Of a stretch of DNA of 64,000 nucleotides, positions 62,361-64,000 are shown piece after piece. Under the pieces are notes generated by a model. The model made no database searches. It was not told the origin of the DNA and saw only the letters and a list, made by a program, of their open reading frames with translations. The DNA is from Flectobacillus sp. BAB-3569 (lineage in GTDB: Bacteria > Bacteroidota > Bacteroidia > Cytophagales > Spirosomataceae). A program made the translations under genes and the position numbers. The stretch spans positions 1 to 64,000 of the forward strand of contig NZ_NJFZ01000003.1 of assembly GCF_002270355.1 (NCBI RefSeq), in the 5' to 3' direction. The stretch's first letter is position 1. Each line of letters opens with the position of its first letter.

Positions 62361-63344
62361 TTAGTTTCTATAAAGTACTGCCTTTACTGCATCAACTGTA
62401 CGTTGAACGCTTGGCAAAATCTCATCGATAAGCGTTGGTGCATATGGAAGAGGTAAGTCTTTTGAGTTTACACGGATTACTGGAGCATCCATATAATCAA
62501 ATGCCCAACGTTGAATATTGTAAGCAATCTCAGAAGAAAGAGCAGCAATAGGGTTAGCTTCTTCAACTACTACACAACGGTTGGTTCTCTTCACAGAAGC
62601 AAGAACTGTTTCATAATCGATAGGACGAACAGTTCTCAAGTCGATTACTTCAGCATTGATACCCATTTTAGTTAATTCAGCAACTGCTGGCATAACTACA
62701 CGTGGCAACATTTTACCGAAAGTTACAATTGTAACATCAGTACCTTCTTTCACAATGTTTGCTTTTCCGATAGGAATAAGATATTCGCCATCTGGAACAA
62801 GTCCTTTGTCACCGTACATCAATTCAGACTCCATGAAAATAACAGGGTCATTATCACGAATAGAAGCTTTCAAAAGTCCTTTTGCATCAGCAGGGTTAGA
62901 AGGCACAACTACTTTCAAACCTGGCGTGTTAGCAAACCAGTTTTCGAAGTTTGAAGAGTGTTGTGAAGACAACTGACCAGCATTACCTGTAGGTCCACGG
63001 AAAACCATTGGACAAGAATACTGACCACCTGACATTGACATCATTTTGGCAGCAGAGTTGATAATTTGGTCAATAGCTACCAATGAGAAGTTGAATGTCA
63101 TGAATTCAACGATAGGACGCAAACCATTAGCGGCAGCACCTACAGCGATCCCTGCAAAACCTAGCTCGGCAATTGGCGTGTCAATTACTCGGTCTGGACC
63201 GAATTCATCCAACATTCCTTGCGAAACTTTATAAGCACCATTGTATTCGGCTACTTCTTCTCCCAGTAAAAAAACTGATTGGTCACGACGCATTTCTTCG
63301 TTCATGGCTTCACGAAGAGCCTCTCTGAATTGTATTTCTCTCAT
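62361..63344 (-). CDS. pdhB: Pyruvate dehydrogenase E1 component, beta subunit
   Basis: Half of the E1 decarboxylase of the pyruvate dehydrogenase complex (or the related branched-chain complex). 327 residues: MREIQFREALREAMNEEMRR, LLGEEVAEYNGAYKVSQGM, DTPIAELGFAGIAVGAAANG, FRGPTGNAGQLSSQHSSNF and VVPSNPADAKGLLKA. The transketolase pyrimidine domain is followed by the C-terminal domain from about residue 200. The alpha subunit gene is not in this window. Assignment to pyruvate rather than 2-oxoisovalerate is by sequence similarity. Confidence 0.93.
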   Translation of the reverse strand: MREIQFREALREAMNEEMRRDQSVFLLGEEVAEYNGAYKVSQGMLDEFGPDRVIDTPIAELGFAGIAVGAAANGLRPIVEFMTFNFSLVAIDQIINSAAKMMSMSGGQYSCPMVFRGPTGNAGQLSSQHSSNFENWFANTPGLKVVVPSNPADAKGLLKASIRDNDPVIFMESELMYGDKGLVPDGEYLIPIGKANIVKEGTDVTIVTFGKMLPRVVMPAVAELTKMGINAEVIDLRTVRPIDYETVLASVKRTNRCVVVEEANPIAALSSEIAYNIQRWAFDYMDAPVIRVNSKDLPLPYAPTLIDEILPSVQRTVDAVKAVLYRN

Positions 63345-63694
63345 TTGTTTAAGATAATTCTAGGATATTTAGGACGCTATGCGTTAAAAATTAGATTCTT
63401 GTTATATTAAAAAACCGTCTGTAAAATTAGGCAAGAATATTGGAACAGACAAGCGGGTTTAGCAACTAAGCCAGTAACATTATTCAAGAAACCTCAAATA
63501 GCTGATATTTGTTAGTTTTTGAAAACACTTATTTTCAGAAAAGTCGCTTTTATGCCCTAAAACTGACGTATGGATATTAAAATCTGCTATTTAATAAAAC
63601 CAAAAAATAGATATTTTTACTCATTTACCATAAAAGTATTCCGCAATATTGTCATCACAAAAGTTTACTTCCTGTAAATTTGAGGGCTTTTTAA
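63345..63694. other. Divergent spacer, no gene
   Basis: AT-rich region between pdhB (minus) and the amidase (plus). It holds a candidate -7 box for the latter (63675-63682); pdhB's promoter was not recognised. Confidence 0.45.
63675..63682 (+). promoter_or_regulatory. Candidate -7 box (TAAATTTG) for the amidase gene
   Basis: TAnnTTTG match with a TTG at 63649, a 23-nt spacer, slightly long. It is 70 bp before the ATG at 63752. Confidence 0.4.
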
Positions 63695-63751
63695 ATGAAA
63701 ATACAACGGAAAAAAGAACAAGAGAGTTTCCATTCCAAATCTAAGAAGAAA

Positions 63752-64000
63752 ATGCAAGACCTTAAAGTTACGCTTATACAAACAGAACTATATTGGGAAA
63801 ATCCCATAGCGAATTTGGCTATGCTAGAAGAAAAGATAGCACAAATAGAGGAGGAAACCGATTTGATTGTATTGCCAGAAATGTTTAGCACAGCTTTTTC
63901 GATGAATACAACGCTTGCAGAACCCATGAATTTGACCACCTTCAAGTGGATGAAACAACAAGCTGCTCAAACAAAAGCTGTGATTTTGGGTAGCGTGATG
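63752..64000 (+). CDS. Nitrilase-family amidase (omega-amidase/YafV-like), partial at the window end
   Basis: The first 83 codons of a gene that continues past the window. It begins MQDLKVTLIQTELYWENPIA, the family start, and contains TDLIVLPEMFSTAFSMN, where Glu in LPEM is the first catalytic residue of the carbon-nitrogen hydrolase Glu-Lys-Cys triad. Lys and Cys lie beyond the window. An in-frame ATG at 63695 would add 19 basic, unlikely residues. The product probably hydrolyses alpha-ketoglutaramate/ketosuccinamate, by similarity. Confidence 0.85.
   Translation, partial: MQDLKVTLIQTELYWENPIANLAMLEEKIAQIEEETDLIVLPEMFSTAFSMNTTLAEPMNLTTFKWMKQQAAQTKAVILGSVM

Overview
The window is about 40% GC and reads as chromosomal DNA of a member of the Bacteroidetes, most likely of the Cytophagales (Flectobacillus/Arcicella/Emticicia-like; the genus is inference). 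Supporting signs are a secreted protease with a type IX secretion C-terminal sorting domain, large TonB-dependent/outer-membrane receptor proteins with carboxypeptidase-regulatory N-termini, a DUF4249 lipoprotein next to its receptor, the N-succinyl/acetyl-ornithine carbamoyltransferase form of arginine synthesis, LytS/LytTR signalling, and promoters of the TTG-N19-TAnnTTTG type. No rRNA, tRNA, CRISPR array, integrase or transposase was seen.

Layout. 1-388: tandem 24-bp repeats. 389-8000: secreted and envelope proteins on the minus strand (frameshifted GH78 rhamnosidase-like enzyme, S8 protease plus lipoprotein, M61 peptidase, YceI). 8.8-18.5 kb: outer-membrane beta-barrel protein, LytS/LytTR pair, DEAD-box helicase, DUF4249/TonB receptor pair. 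19.0-25.7 kb: small XRE regulator, a NagB deaminase fused to a PIG-L deacetylase, GH43 glycosidase, a 46-residue membrane protein, a YfhO-like membrane protein. 25.8-31.7 kb: arginine genes argF', argB, (ADP-ribosylglycohydrolase), argE-like, argH. 32.4-41.8 kb: GNAT acetyltransferase, a second outer-membrane barrel protein paralogous to the first, HtrA protease, Hsp20, porin, LysA. 42.0-48.1 kb: PhoD-like phosphatase, OsmC, ThyA, Gmd, SPOR lipoprotein, MurB. 48.17-50.1 kb: an AT-rich two-gene module (AAA ATPase, split by a frameshift, plus a small protein with a restriction-endonuclease-like motif) inserted between murB and kdsA; this is the best candidate for an undescribed defence-like system. 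50.1-64 kb: KdsA, patatin, prenyl synthase, CrtW-like ketolase, PAS protein, DUF2851, GH29 fucosidase, ModE-like regulator, TauE/SafE permease, lipoprotein, PdhB, and the start of a nitrilase-family amidase running off the window end.

The genes are mainly housekeeping (cell wall, LPS, amino acids, dTMP, pyruvate dehydrogenase) mixed with glycan foraging (GH78, GH43, GH29, NagB fusion) and envelope stress functions (HtrA, Hsp20). The intergenic spaces are unusual: at least six dispersed repeat families recur within 64 kb. They include a conserved element of about 130 bp and a composite made of a GACGCAA palindrome and a terminator-like hairpin whose stem bases covary between copies. Two genes (GH78, AAA ATPase) are broken at homopolymer runs, which could be true lesions, slippage sites or sequence errors.
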